The translations under genes were made by a program, and so were the position numbers. 64,000 nucleotides of DNA from QHXW01 sp963752965 (GTDB taxonomy: Bacteria; Acidobacteriota; Terriglobia; Bryobacterales; Bryobacteraceae), in the NCBI GenBank assembly GCA_963752965.1, contig CAVWAJ010000020.1, positions 12,329 to 76,328 on the forward strand. Direction: 5' to 3'. How positions within the stretch are numbered: the first letter of the stretch is position 1; each line of letters starts with the position of its first letter. Shown here piece after piece: positions 1 through 8,659 of this stretch. The notes under the pieces were generated by a model. The model saw only the letters and a list, made by a program, of their open reading frames with translations. It searched no databases and was not told the DNA's origin.

Positions 1-10
1 CGGCCAAGCT

Positions 11-56
11 GAACAGCATTCCGGAGAAAAGCCGAACACCGTTCCGGAGCGAAGCG
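11..56. repeat. Imperfect 23-bp tandem direct repeat
   Basis: Two adjacent 23-base units (11-33 and 34-56) share the pattern GAACAsCrTTCCGGAG followed by AAGC, with about five mismatches. No credible reading frame covers them. They may be the tail of an element lying left of the window, but nothing here proves it. Confidence 0.5.
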
Positions 57-84
57 GAGGTGGGCGGCCACATCCGAGGATGGG

Positions 85-122
85 GAGGCGGGGCAAGGGG
101 CGGCGGTCCCTTGCCCCGCCTC
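85..122. repeat. Perfect 15-bp inverted repeat (hairpin)
   Basis: GAGGCGGGGCAAGGG (85-99) is exactly reverse-complementary to 108-122 across an 8-base loop. Neither side carries a U-tract, so a classical intrinsic terminator is not obvious. A REP-like palindrome or the terminator of a gene ending left of the window are both possible. Confidence 0.6.
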
Positions 123-496
123 GGCACACAGAATCCCGGAGAGCGATTAGCGCTCCCATCAGTCCTTCGGAGAGCTATTTCCGAAATCAGCCGCTGAGTT
201 CGCGCTGGATTGAATAGCTTCATTCAGCAACGTGAACAGCGCGTCGGACAACTTCTCATATCGAACCTGTTCTTGCCCCTCGAACACCCTGTATGCCGCC
301 AGCATTTACGCCTTACACATGGGTCCGCTTTCCCGTTTCAGGTCCAAAACGTGATGGGAGTGTGCATCAGTTGGCTAAAGACCGGTCGATTCTGTGAACC
401 AGTCCGATGACGCATGTTCAGCTTAATTCAGAATAATCGGTCCGGCACCACACGTGCCTGTGCGGTACAAAATAGATGGTTCGGTTTTTTTTCGGG
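123..496. other. Gene-free stretch at left edge
   Basis: About 370 bases with no convincing gene. A 66-codon frame at 210-410 has no ribosome binding site and a non-protein-like composition. The right part lies downstream of the minus-strand receiver gene; no terminator hairpin with a U-tract was found. Confidence 0.5.
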
Positions 497-958
497 CTAC
501 TGGTGTTCCGTCGTGAAAGAACGATAGAACCCGAATGAGTCTGCTCCCGCCGCGGTCGACCGATGCAAAGGCGCCGTCAGTGCTTTTCGCACTTGTTCCT
601 TCAGATCTAACGATGTAAAGGGCTTGGGAAGGAATCCGGAGGTACGCTCCAGAACCTTCACATGGGCTACCTCGCTATTGCTATAAGCGGACATGAAGAG
701 CACTTTCAATTGCGGACAGACAGTCAATGCGCGTTCCGCAAGTTCGCGACCGTTTATGTCAGGCATGACTACGTCCGTAATCATCAAGTCGATTACAGGG
801 TCCTGACGTTCGATGATGCGCAGAGCGGTGTCCGCGCTGTTTGCCAGTAGTACGGCATATTCCTCGCGCTCCAGCATGCACTCGACAATGGTCAGGACGG
901 CAAGCTCATCATCGACCACGAGAATCGTTCTTGGCGCTGGTTGCTGGTCAGAACCCAT
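497..958 (-). CDS. Single-domain response regulator (CheY-like receiver)
   Basis: 153 residues, almost entirely a receiver domain. The acidic pair is D16-D17, the predicted phospho-acceptor is D62 in the ITDVVMP context, the switch residue is S90, and the conserved lysine is K112 in PKPF. The wording (VLFMSAYS, LPKPF) is that of receivers attached to hybrid histidine kinases, so it probably accepts phosphate from a kinase encoded elsewhere; no kinase is in this window. A 20-residue tail contains PLHRSTAAGA, which is shared with the paralogue at 2726-3181 (MHRSAAAGA). It has no output domain, so it would act by protein-protein contact or phosphate shuttling in the cytoplasm. Confidence 0.85.
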   Translation of the reverse strand: MGSDQQPAPRTILVVDDELAVLTIVECMLEREEYAVLLANSADTALRIIERQDPVIDLMITDVVMPDINGRELAERALTVCPQLKVLFMSAYSNSEVAHVKVLERTSGFLPKPFTSLDLKEQVRKALTAPLHRSTAAGADSFGFYRSFTTEHQ

Positions 959-1732
959 CAGGAAACCTCCTTCAGGTAGCTATGATTGTCGTGTCCCCCA
1001 TAAGAATACGCAAGACGTTTAGCAGGGATCTTTTGTGTGCCTGACAATGGTTGGGTGAATTCTGGTAACTGTGGTTAGCGGAGATCACCGCCGTGTTCCG
1101 GAACGAGCGCAGCTAACGGCTGCACTTGCGCCAGTGTCCTGCGCGCTTCTTACCAGCTATCAAACTGCCTCGAAAGTCCTTCTTGGGCTCGCTGCTAAGC
1201 TCCTCCAGGCCAGCGCTTATATCTACACTGTCGTCACACCACTAACTGAAGTTGGTCTGCATCTATGCCGAATGGTAATCGGTGTTCACCAGTATTGCCT
1301 AATAATTAACGTCAGCTTACAGTCGTATTCGCCGGTGTTTTCGGCAACAGTCGCAAGTCACCAGCAAACCGCGAAAACATTGCATCAGCCAGTTTGAGAA
1401 GAGCAGATGTCATGTACCAAATTGAGAAGCGGATGTCGGCATTCTTCCTGACCTTTGGAGGGGTCATCGGAAAGGAGGAGATGGAGAAATGGCGCTATCA
1501 GGCTGAGGAATTTAGGATTAGAGGCGAGCGTTTCTGAAGGTGGATCACGGACACTCTTCTTTATTCGAGGGAAGTTCTAACCTGGAAGACCTTGAGCCCT
1601 ACCTCCACGTTTTGGACCTGAAACGGGAAAGCGGACCCTGAGGCTCAGTGAAACTCTTGAGAGCTGCCGTTTTCTTGGTTTCTTGGGCCTAACGTGCGAC
1701 ATAAGTTTTGAATAAGGACCGATAGCTGGAGG
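959..1732. other. Intergenic region between divergent regulator genes
   Basis: About 770 bases separate the minus-strand receiver from the plus-strand LuxR-type regulator and must hold both promoters. A 108-codon frame at 1071-1397 lacks a ribosome binding site and resembles no family. No tRNA, terminator or clear palindrome was recognised. Confidence 0.5.
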
Positions 1733-1738
1733 TTGGTA

Positions 1739-2470
1739 TTGGAATCGGAAAAGAGACCATCGCGATACCGCGTTCTACTGATTGAGAATCGTCACATTCT
1801 CCGATGTGCGACCAAAGCCCTGCTCGACAGCACCGGCAATTTTGAAGTGGTGGCCCACGTGGAGCGTTGGACCGACGCGCTGCAGTTGTACCTGGTGGCT
1901 CAGCCAGATGTAATACTGCTGGGTACCGAGAAGGGCGATTTTGCATGTATTCAGGCCGCCGAGGAACTGCTTGACAAGATTCCACTCGCAAGGATCTTGA
2001 TGCTGGTCTTCGAATGGAATGAAGAAGCCATTCCCGCTGCAATTCCGGTGGGCCTTTGTAGTTTCGTATCTATGTCAGCTACGTTGAGCGATCTCATTCA
2101 CGCCCTTGAAACAGTCGCTTCTGGCGGCCACTACCCCGGCGATCTAGCGGAAGTCAGCGTCAGTCACTTCGGCCAAGCTGGCGCACGATCAGCGCCCACC
2201 CTGGCTCCCAGAGAATTCAGGGTGGTCAGACTGATTGCACAAGGGCTTTCCAGCAAAGAAATCGCAAACTCTCTTGGCTTGGCAGTCGAAACTGTCCGCT
2301 ACTACCGCAAGTCAGCCATGCGCAAAGTAAACGTGCACAACGTCGCCGGGCTCCTTAAGGTCGCCAACTCCAAAGGCTTCATTCCGCAGGCATTGGGGCA
2401 AGAGCCAGTAATAAGAGAATCAGGCTCCTTCGCAGTCAAGAACTGCCCGGAAGTAACAACCCAACCTTGA
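1739..2470 (+). CDS. LuxR/NarL-type regulator with degenerate receiver
   Basis: N-terminal receiver-like fold followed by a LuxR-type helix-turn-helix (about residues 155-215; APREFRVVRLIAQGLSSKEIA and the recognition helix VETVRYYRKSAMRKV). The receiver has lost its key residues: the expected phospho-Asp position reads LLGTEKGD (Gly), the acidic pair is IEN, and the usual Lys is replaced in a serine-rich loop. It is therefore probably a phosphorylation-independent DNA-binding regulator. Start choice: GGAGG occupies 1728-1732 and directly abuts an in-frame TTG at 1733, leaving no spacing; the next TTG at 1739 has a 6-base spacer and is preferred. Confidence 0.8.
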   Translation: MESEKRPSRYRVLLIENRHILRCATKALLDSTGNFEVVAHVERWTDALQLYLVAQPDVILLGTEKGDFACIQAAEELLDKIPLARILMLVFEWNEEAIPAAIPVGLCSFVSMSATLSDLIHALETVASGGHYPGDLAEVSVSHFGQAGARSAPTLAPREFRVVRLIAQGLSSKEIANSLGLAVETVRYYRKSAMRKVNVHNVAGLLKVANSKGFIPQALGQEPVIRESGSFAVKNCPEVTTQP

Positions 2471-2725
2471 CGGCGGAAGCGCTACTGCCAGGCTTGCCAG
2501 TCAACGGTAGAGAATGTCCACACTATCTCCGCGTACGGAAGACGCCGCCTGTACAGGCTAGCGGTTCTCCTTCATGTGCGCAGCAACGCAATGAAAAATG
2601 CTAACTGAAGTTACTAACATCAAGCTAACCATTGCTAAGACACCAAAATAAGCTATACGGAAACTCTTGCGTATTGTCAGATCCAACGCGACAATTAGGA
2701 CCACAGTTAGTAAGAGATCGCCACT

Positions 2726-3181
2726 ATGTCAACGTCTTCCAATCCGACACCCGACCCAGCAACAATTCTTGTCGTCGATGATGACCCATCTGTTCTGTCC
2801 GTTGTCAGATGCATGCTGGAGACCGGCGCTTATAACGTGCTGCTGGCCCCCAGCGCGGCGGTCGCTCTCCGCCTGGTTGAGCGCCGTGACCTCATGATTG
2901 ACCTGGTGCTGCTAGATGTACTGATGCCGGATCTAACCGGACCCGAACTAGCTGAGCGCATTTTGGCAATTCGGCCGCATGTGAAAGTGCTCTTTATGTC
3001 CGGCTTTGCGGATGCCGAAGTGGTTCGCGTTAAGATTCTCGACCGTAAACTGGAGTTGCTACCCAAGCCGTTCACGTCGGACGGGCTACATGATGTGATC
3101 GACAGAGTGTTCAATACCCCAATGCACCGCTCCGCGGCGGCGGGGGCGAATGGACCTTCATTCTCCCGGTTCCCTCAGTAG
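2726..3181 (+). CDS. Single-domain response regulator (CheY-like receiver)
   Basis: 151 residues with intact receiver chemistry: acidic residues D18-D20, phospho-acceptor D64 in LLDVLMP, switch S92 (LFMSGF) and K114 in LPKPF. It is a clear paralogue of the minus-strand receiver at 497-958, including the unusual tail TPMHRSAAAGA after the last helix. No DNA-binding domain is present. The next receiver gene follows after 20 bases on the same strand, suggesting co-transcription and a small phosphorelay or competing-sink arrangement. The partner kinase is not in the window. Confidence 0.85.
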   Translation: MSTSSNPTPDPATILVVDDDPSVLSVVRCMLETGAYNVLLAPSAAVALRLVERRDLMIDLVLLDVLMPDLTGPELAERILAIRPHVKVLFMSGFADAEVVRVKILDRKLELLPKPFTSDGLHDVIDRVFNTPMHRSAAAGANGPSFSRFPQ

Positions 3182-3201
3182 CACCGCTGCGCTGGGCACA
3201 C

Positions 3202-3684
3202 TTGGTCGAGCGTTGCTGGGGGCAATCTTTGGACTACGCACCACGCATTCTCATCGTCGATGACGAACTGATCGTTCGCACATTATTCGATCGGATACTG
3301 TCGGAGGATGGTTACTGCGTGGACGCTGTCGGAACCGCACGTCAGGCTCTACAGGTGCTCTGTGACCGTGCATTTGAGGTCGCGCTGGTGGACTTAAGCC
3401 TGCCGGATGGAGATGGCGTTGAGTTGGTGCAACAGATGCGGCTGGACGCTCCATACCTTCCGATTTTGGCCACCTCTGGGTGCATGGTGGGGACGATGGC
3501 GGACGTCGTCATAGCAGCGGGCGCCACGGCTACCCTGAAAAAACCTGCGACACCGGACCAGTTACGGAACGCCATATACCGATTGCTCGGACCATCGGGT
3601 GGGTGGTGCGGAACACAACGATGTTGCGAGCGAGTCCCTGTCAGGAAAGGATCTAAGGGGGCCGCGGGGTCAGCGAATGGGTAG
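3202..3684 (+). CDS. Response regulator receiver protein
   Basis: 160 residues beginning at a TTG, 20 bases after the previous receiver gene. The receiver spans roughly residues 14-130: D20-D21 acidic pair, D64 in LVDLSLPDGDG, T91/S92 switch and K114. The last 30 residues are Gly/Ser/Arg-rich and look unstructured. No output domain is seen. A later TTG near 3230 in the same frame would shorten the N-terminus without damaging the domain, so the exact start is uncertain. Probably in one transcript with the gene at 2726-3181. Confidence 0.75.
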   Translation: MVERCWGQSLDYAPRILIVDDELIVRTLFDRILSEDGYCVDAVGTARQALQVLCDRAFEVALVDLSLPDGDGVELVQQMRLDAPYLPILATSGCMVGTMADVVIAAGATATLKKPATPDQLRNAIYRLLGPSGGWCGTQRCCERVPVRKGSKGAAGSANG

Positions 3685-3865
3685 CGTCATTTGATGAACG
3701 AAGGTCGTGCAGCCCTATTGCAATTGGAGGACGATCCACAAATCCTCACTACACCTTCCGAAGATTTTGTGAAATTTGTTTTTATTAAAAACTCTTTACT
3801 TTTACCATGAAGTTATTGGATAATTTGGAGAAATAAACTCATAATCCGAGGCTGAATGCGAGGTT

Positions 3866-4072
3866 ATGCCCAAACAGACGCGGCGCGTGCGCAAACCGAC
3901 CAACGGTGACGGATCACAGGGAAATTCCACCGCGATCACTCCCGAACACTCAAATATCGCCCAGCTTGCTTATTTGCGTTGGCTGGCGCGGGGTTGTCCA
4001 ATCGGATCGCCCGAAGAGGATTGGTCTCAGGCCGAACGAGACCTGAAAAACAAACAAGCCCGGACAGCATAG
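3866..4072 (+). CDS. Small DUF2934-type protein
   Basis: 68 residues. The second half (IAQLAYLRWLARGCP, then PEEDWSQAERDLK) matches the DUF2934 pattern of an aromatic helix, a Gly turn and a W-x-x-AE helix, found in many small proteins of acidobacteria and proteobacteria; the function is unknown. The N-terminal 30 residues are basic and polar. It follows an AT-rich stretch (about 3770-3845) likely to hold its promoter, and precedes a receiver-like gene on the same strand. Confidence 0.65.
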   Translation: MPKQTRRVRKPTNGDGSQGNSTAITPEHSNIAQLAYLRWLARGCPIGSPEEDWSQAERDLKNKQARTA

Positions 4073-4134
4073 CTGCCACCTATTTCCAACGTCCTTTTCC
4101 GATTCCGGAGGAGGACCGTGGTGGAAAGGATGCC

Positions 4135-4629
4135 ATGTTGAAAAACGCCCCCGAGATCACGACGAACGGATTCGTTCCGGTTCTGTCGATCAGCCCAATA
4201 GAAGAGGATCACTTCTTTCTGCGAAGAATACTCGATCGCTTGCAAGGCACACTGGGCGCAAGCCGTACCTTCACAGTAAAGTCCTGTGCCACGCTTGCCT
4301 CCGGACTTGCTGCTCTGCGGATACGTCAATTCGAGGTTGTCGTCTGTGAGCGGGATTTGTCACCGGGATCGTGGAAGGACGTGCTCGAACAGGCGACCAT
4401 CCTGCCCGATCCGCCGTCTTTCATCGTAACGTCGCGGCTTGCGGACGAACGCCTGTGGGCCGAAGCCCTGAACTTGGGTGCCTTCGATGTGTTGGCAAAG
4501 CCGTTTGACGGCACCGAAGCAATGCGAGTTGTTGGTGCAGCGTGGCGAGCGTGGGGTGCGCCAGTACGGCGCTCAGCGCGACACGAACGACACAAAGTGA
4601 TGGTCGCCGGGGCGGCTGGAGCGTTGTGA
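4135..4629 (+). CDS. Divergent receiver-like protein
   Basis: 164 residues from the ATG at 4135, preceded by AAAGGA. Fold features of a receiver are visible: a first strand VLSISPIEEDHFFLRRIL, an Asp in VVVCERDLSPGSW at the phospho-acceptor position, a TSRL segment where the Thr/Ser switch lies, and AKPFD carrying the conserved Lys. The acidic pair is shifted (EED). The frame is open further upstream to 3979, but that part overlaps the DUF2934 gene and is not needed for the fold. Phosphorylation looks possible but is unproven. Confidence 0.6.
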   Translation: MLKNAPEITTNGFVPVLSISPIEEDHFFLRRILDRLQGTLGASRTFTVKSCATLASGLAALRIRQFEVVVCERDLSPGSWKDVLEQATILPDPPSFIVTSRLADERLWAEALNLGAFDVLAKPFDGTEAMRVVGAAWRAWGAPVRRSARHERHKVMVAGAAGAL

Positions 4630-4781
4630 CGCGGCCATTGGGGTGGCACTCCGATTTGTGCGCGCTCTTATCGCAATAGCGCCCAAACGGCTTGAACGTC
4701 GGAAGCCTTCTCTAATCCTTAATCATTTCAAACGGGCTCAGTCTTAGCTTGCCGATGTGTTGGCAGCGCTCAATTGACTAT

Positions 4782-4958
4782 TCATTGTGGTCCAAATACC
4801 AGAAACACTGCCACCAACGCTGATAAACAACGCGGCTGTAACAGTGCGACGATCTCGGCCAGCGGAAGGACCATCTAAATGTTGGGATTCTGTTCGGTGG
4901 CGATCCGGCGGAACTGCTGCACGGCTCGTTGCTGTTCGATTTGGTATCGTCTCTTCAT
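4782..4958 (-). pseudogene. Probable 5' remnant of an insertion-sequence transposase
   Basis: A frame starting at 4958 with a good AAGGAG ribosome site reads MKRRYQIEQQRAVQQFRR and 9 more residues, then a TAG at 4875-4877. The same frame continues as MVLPLAEIVALLQ before the next stop at 4782-4784. From memory, the phrase with NPNI...MVLPLAEIVALLQ resembles the N-terminus of mutator (IS256-like) transposases of acidobacteria; this is a recollection, not a search result. If correct, the element is reduced to about 60 codons with an in-frame stop. Otherwise it is a 27-residue peptide gene. Confidence 0.35.
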
Positions 4959-5032
4959 AGCGACTCTCTCCTTTTTCTTGGCAGAAAAATCGACCCTCGG
5001 CCTATTATGGCCGCGGGTGTGAGAGTCGCTAT
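4957..5032. repeat. Nested inverted repeats over the remnant's start codon
   Basis: ATAGCGACTCTC (4957-4968) is perfectly complementary to GAGAGTCGCTAT (5021-5032). Between them, CCTCGGCC and GGCCGCGG form a second, nearly perfect arm pair around TATTAT (about 4995-5016). The left outer arm overlaps the start codon of the remnant at 4782-4958. It could be a terminal repeat, a cis-acting RNA structure controlling a transposase, or a recombination relic. Confidence 0.55.
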
Positions 5033-5225
5033 TTTCTAGGAACTACCGGGCATCCTCGTTCATCGAACGCCTACCATCATCCTAACTCACGATAGTATCT
5101 CTGTAAGACAAACTCTGACTGACCCTGCATATTTCGCTTTACATGCGATTGAGAGGTGTTCCTATTGTTGACATACACCTGCAATGTAATGCTTACTTAG
5201 CGGCCAGCAGACCCGACAATGGCGT

Positions 5226-5248
5226 CCCAGTAGAATTACTCTACCGGG
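5226..5248. promoter_or_regulatory. Hairpin upstream of the chemoreceptor gene
   Basis: CCCAGTAGA and TCTACCGGG pair around ATTAC with one A-C mismatch, about 47 bases before the chemoreceptor start. It may be an operator or a leader hairpin; no U-tract follows, so termination is less likely. Confidence 0.35.
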
Positions 5249-5295
5249 TGGGTCCAAACGAATTTCATTTAGTGAAGGCAGGATAGGTAAAGAAC

Positions 5296-6864
5296 ATGTC
5301 GAACGGAGGATTCAAAGGCAACGATCGAACAACTATGAGCTTTGGCAAGAAGTTGACCATCGCGTTCGCGCTCATGATGGGCGCCGTGCTGATATTGACC
5401 ATCGCCTCATGGATGGGCATTGGCAGCCTGGGTACCGAGTTCGAGAATACCATTGCGGACACGGCAGAGAAACGCGCAGTTGCCTTCTCAATTGAACGAG
5501 ACGCTGCAGAACTAATGGCATGGGAACGAAACACACTCCTTCGTTTAGCGGCGAAGGACATGACCACAGTAGAGGAGAATCACCAGTCAATTATTGAGAC
5601 ATCTAAGCGGATCGCGAGCGAGATTGCCACAATTCGGCAGCACCATCCTACCGAGGATGCAAGCCGCCGCCTCCGGGTAGTGGAAGCAGCTACCAACAAG
5701 TGGATGTCGGCAGACGAGCACGTCTACGCAGAGATCCGGCGCAACCGCTTCAAGTCCGCGCTGGACGTCTTCGATCACACCAGCGTTCCGGCGGGCCAAG
5801 AGATACAAAAGGCAAGTGCGGAGCTGGAGGAGTTTTTTGGGTACAAGATGACTATACGGACTGAGCATGGACGGTCGGTGAAATCGCGCAGTTACTGGAC
5901 CTTGGCCGGCGCGATTCTTCTCTTTCTGGCCGTCTGGGGAATGGCTCTTCGCATGGTTCACCGTGCGAGCGGCGATTTGGAGCGATTGTCCGAACAACAA
6001 GCTGCGGCTGCTAGCGGACTGAAGGAGCTGCTGAATAAGATTGCCCAGAAGTCATCCGTCCTGAACGTGTCCGCAGATGAGCTGACCGGTGTCAGCCAAC
6101 AGATGGCCGGCGTGGCCGAAGAGACCGCTACGCAGGCCAATGTAGTCTCAGCCGCCAGTGAACAGGTTTCCAAGAACATCCAGGTCGTAGCCGCCAGCGC
6201 CGAGGAACTGATGGCATCGATCAAGGAAATCTCGAAGAGCTCTACCGAAGAGGCGCGCATCGCCCGCAATGCAGTATCGATGGCGGAACAAACCAATCAA
6301 CAGATTGGCAAGCTGGGCGAGTCGAGTAAAGAGATTGGCAAGGTCATCAAAGTCATTACCTCTATCGCAGAACAGACCAACCTGCTGGCCCTCAACGCGA
6401 CCATTGAAGCCGCGCGCGCGGGCGAAGCGGGGAAGGGATTCGCGGTGGTGGCGAATGAGGTGAAGGAACTGGCCAACCAGACTGCCCACGCTACCGAGGA
6501 GATCGGTCAAAAGATCAGCACGATCCAGGGCGATACCAAGAATGCGGTTCGGGCCATCGGGGAGATCAGCACGATCATCAACCAGGTGAATGATATTTCC
6601 AACACCATCGCCTCGGCGGTAGAGGAGCAGACGGCAACGACGACCGAGATCGGGCGCAACGTGCAGGAAGCGGCCAAAGGGGCTGGTGAGATAGCCAGCA
6701 ACATATCCGGAGTGGCCAGCGCCGCCAAGATGACGGCGGACGGAGCACAGAAAGTGCAGGGCGCCTCGCAATCGGTGAACAAGATGGCGGGAGAACTGGG
6801 AGAGCTAGTAAAGCAAGATGCCGCCGGTTCTGCCTCCGATCTGCCACTCCGGCGGGTGACCTAG
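5296..6864 (+). CDS. Methyl-accepting chemotaxis protein
   Basis: 522-residue transmembrane chemoreceptor. TM1 is about residues 20-42 and TM2 about 200-220, enclosing a ~155-residue, mostly helical periplasmic sensor of the four-helix-bundle type. The cytoplasmic signalling domain has the conserved hairpin tip at about 358-395 (AEQTNLLALNATIEAARAGE, then GKGFAVVANEVKELA), the CheA/CheW contact site. The linker between TM2 and the methylation helices is short and has no recognisable HAMP motif. No cheA, cheW, cheR or cheB gene is present, so it must feed a chemosensory array encoded elsewhere. A second in-frame ATG at 5335 (MSFGKK) is an alternative start. Confidence 0.9.
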   Translation: MSNGGFKGNDRTTMSFGKKLTIAFALMMGAVLILTIASWMGIGSLGTEFENTIADTAEKRAVAFSIERDAAELMAWERNTLLRLAAKDMTTVEENHQSIIETSKRIASEIATIRQHHPTEDASRRLRVVEAATNKWMSADEHVYAEIRRNRFKSALDVFDHTSVPAGQEIQKASAELEEFFGYKMTIRTEHGRSVKSRSYWTLAGAILLFLAVWGMALRMVHRASGDLERLSEQQAAAASGLKELLNKIAQKSSVLNVSADELTGVSQQMAGVAEETATQANVVSAASEQVSKNIQVVAASAEELMASIKEISKSSTEEARIARNAVSMAEQTNQQIGKLGESSKEIGKVIKVITSIAEQTNLLALNATIEAARAGEAGKGFAVVANEVKELANQTAHATEEIGQKISTIQGDTKNAVRAIGEISTIINQVNDISNTIASAVEEQTATTTEIGRNVQEAAKGAGEIASNISGVASAAKMTADGAQKVQGASQSVNKMAGELGELVKQDAAGSASDLPLRRVT

Positions 6865-6928
6865 ATTCACAGGAGTCGATAAACCCATACGGATGCCAGC
6901 ATCACTGCCAAAAAGAGAAGAGCGTTTC

Positions 6929-8659
6929 ATGAAAGATGAGAATTGGTTGCTACCGAAAGGACGATTTGTGAGAACTAACGGGAAACTCGCGGGTATTGCC
7001 GTATGCTTACTGCTTGCCGCACCCGCGTCACGCGCCGACGAGGTGTCGGACCTGAAGGCGCAATTACAGGCATTGCAACAGCAGATGAATGTTCTGCAGC
7101 AACAGCTCCAGAAAGTGGCAGATAAGGTTCAACAGGAGCAGGCGGCTCAACCCTCCGGCGTCCTTCCGAACGTGGCTCCGCCCTCAACAACGGCGCAAGC
7201 GGATCAACCCTCCGCTGCACCCAAAGTGACAACCGCAGTCACCGCCAAACACGGGTTTTTCGAGCGTAAACCCGGCGACAGCCTGACCTTTTACACGCAC
7301 GGCGGCGAGATCACGGCCTACGGCAAGCTCGACCTCTCCCTGGACGGTACCACGAAGGGCCTAACGGGCGTTCTAGGTCCGGGCGGCATTCCTCCTGTTG
7401 GCAGGCTTGGTTGGTTGCCCGACATTTCTACCAACCTTTCCTACATCGGCGTGCGCGGATTCGAAACCCTGGATGGCTTGCCCTTCGATTTTGTTTACCA
7501 GCTCGAAACGCAAATTGACATTTCGGCGACCGCCGGTACCAGCGAGACCAACAGCAATGAAAGCAATGTCGTCAAGGGCGCTTTAACTTCGCGCAACAGC
7601 TTCATCGGAGTTGCCTCTCCGGATTGGGGCTCTATCAAGATCGGAAAGACGTGGGCGCCTTACAGGACCTCGACGGACAATATGAACCCGTTCTCCGGCA
7701 TGCTCGGCGACTACCAGGTCATCATGGCCAATACAGGCGGCGACAACCGCGTTGAGTTCGGCACCCGGCTCGACCACGCGATCTGGTACGAATCGCCGAA
7801 CTGGGGTGGCTTCGCCCTCGCTACGCTGTTTTCACCCGGCCAGAATCGCGCCAGCGACAACGATAACATCGCCGGCGGCGAATCCGATTGTACGGGCGGC
7901 AACATTCCCGGCAGCGGCGGAATCACTCCGGTCACTTGCAGCGATGGTTCGTTCGGCGACGCGGTCAGTGCCAGTCTCTCGTACACCAACGGCCCCCTCT
8001 ATATCACCGGTGCCTACGAACGTCATATGAAGGTCAACCGCTCCAGCGACATTACTGGCATCTACGGCTCGGGAAACGCCTATTCTGTAATGCTCCAGGC
8101 ACAGGATGTCGCGGACGAGGACGCCGCCAAGATCGGGGCGCGATACGCCTTCCCGACCAAAACTACCGTCAGCGGCATCTTCGAAACCATGCATCGTTAC
8201 GTTCCTTCCGATCTCGAGTTTCAGAACGAACGTCAAAGGCTTGGCACCTGGTTTGCCGTCAGCCAGCAACTCACCCGTGCCACCAGCTTACACTTTGGCT
8301 GGGCGCATGCCTTCCGTACACCTGGTGATCCGGGGCAGCACAACGACTCCACCATCACGCCGCCCGGCGGTGTTCCCGGAACCGATTTCACCGCGGGCGC
8401 GCACGCCAACAACACGGCCAACCTGTTCACGGTGGCGCTCAAGTACCAACTCATTAAGAATCTCGGCGTCTATGGCAATTGGGCAATGACCGCCAACGGC
8501 CCCGCCGCTCACTACGACCTCGGTGCGGGCGGCCGAGGCATCACCGTTGATTGCCATGATGCCTTCGGCGCAACGGGCGGGGACGTCGCGTCCAACCCCC
8601 ATTGCTGGACGGGAGTAACGTTGATGGGAGCCTCCGTCGGTATGGTTTGGAAGTTCTGA
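6929..8659 (+). CDS. Outer-membrane porin with N-terminal coiled coil
   Basis: About 576 residues. A signal peptide (LAGIAVCLLLAAPASRA) precedes a Gln-rich coiled coil of about 35 residues (LKAQLQALQQQMNVLQQQLQ), a Pro/Ala linker, and a long barrel with alternating hydrophobic strands. It ends in GMVWKF; the terminal Phe is typical for recognition by the BAM assembly machinery. Family-level assignment: Gram-negative general porin (Porin_4-like). It should form a channel in the outer membrane, with the coiled coil in the periplasm. The ATG at 6929 is preferred; an in-frame ATG at 6893 has poorly spaced AGGAG and would put 12 extra residues before the signal peptide. Confidence 0.85.
   Translation: MKDENWLLPKGRFVRTNGKLAGIAVCLLLAAPASRADEVSDLKAQLQALQQQMNVLQQQLQKVADKVQQEQAAQPSGVLPNVAPPSTTAQADQPSAAPKVTTAVTAKHGFFERKPGDSLTFYTHGGEITAYGKLDLSLDGTTKGLTGVLGPGGIPPVGRLGWLPDISTNLSYIGVRGFETLDGLPFDFVYQLETQIDISATAGTSETNSNESNVVKGALTSRNSFIGVASPDWGSIKIGKTWAPYRTSTDNMNPFSGMLGDYQVIMANTGGDNRVEFGTRLDHAIWYESPNWGGFALATLFSPGQNRASDNDNIAGGESDCTGGNIPGSGGITPVTCSDGSFGDAVSASLSYTNGPLYITGAYERHMKVNRSSDITGIYGSGNAYSVMLQAQDVADEDAAKIGARYAFPTKTTVSGIFETMHRYVPSDLEFQNERQRLGTWFAVSQQLTRATSLHFGWAHAFRTPGDPGQHNDSTITPPGGVPGTDFTAGAHANNTANLFTVALKYQLIKNLGVYGNWAMTANGPAAHYDLGAGGRGITVDCHDAFGATGGDVASNPHCWTGVTLMGASVGMVWKF

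Noticed and set aside
1071..1397. 108-codon frame in the first intergenic region
   Set aside because: No ribosome site, no hydrophobic or motif pattern, and codon use unlike the neighbours.
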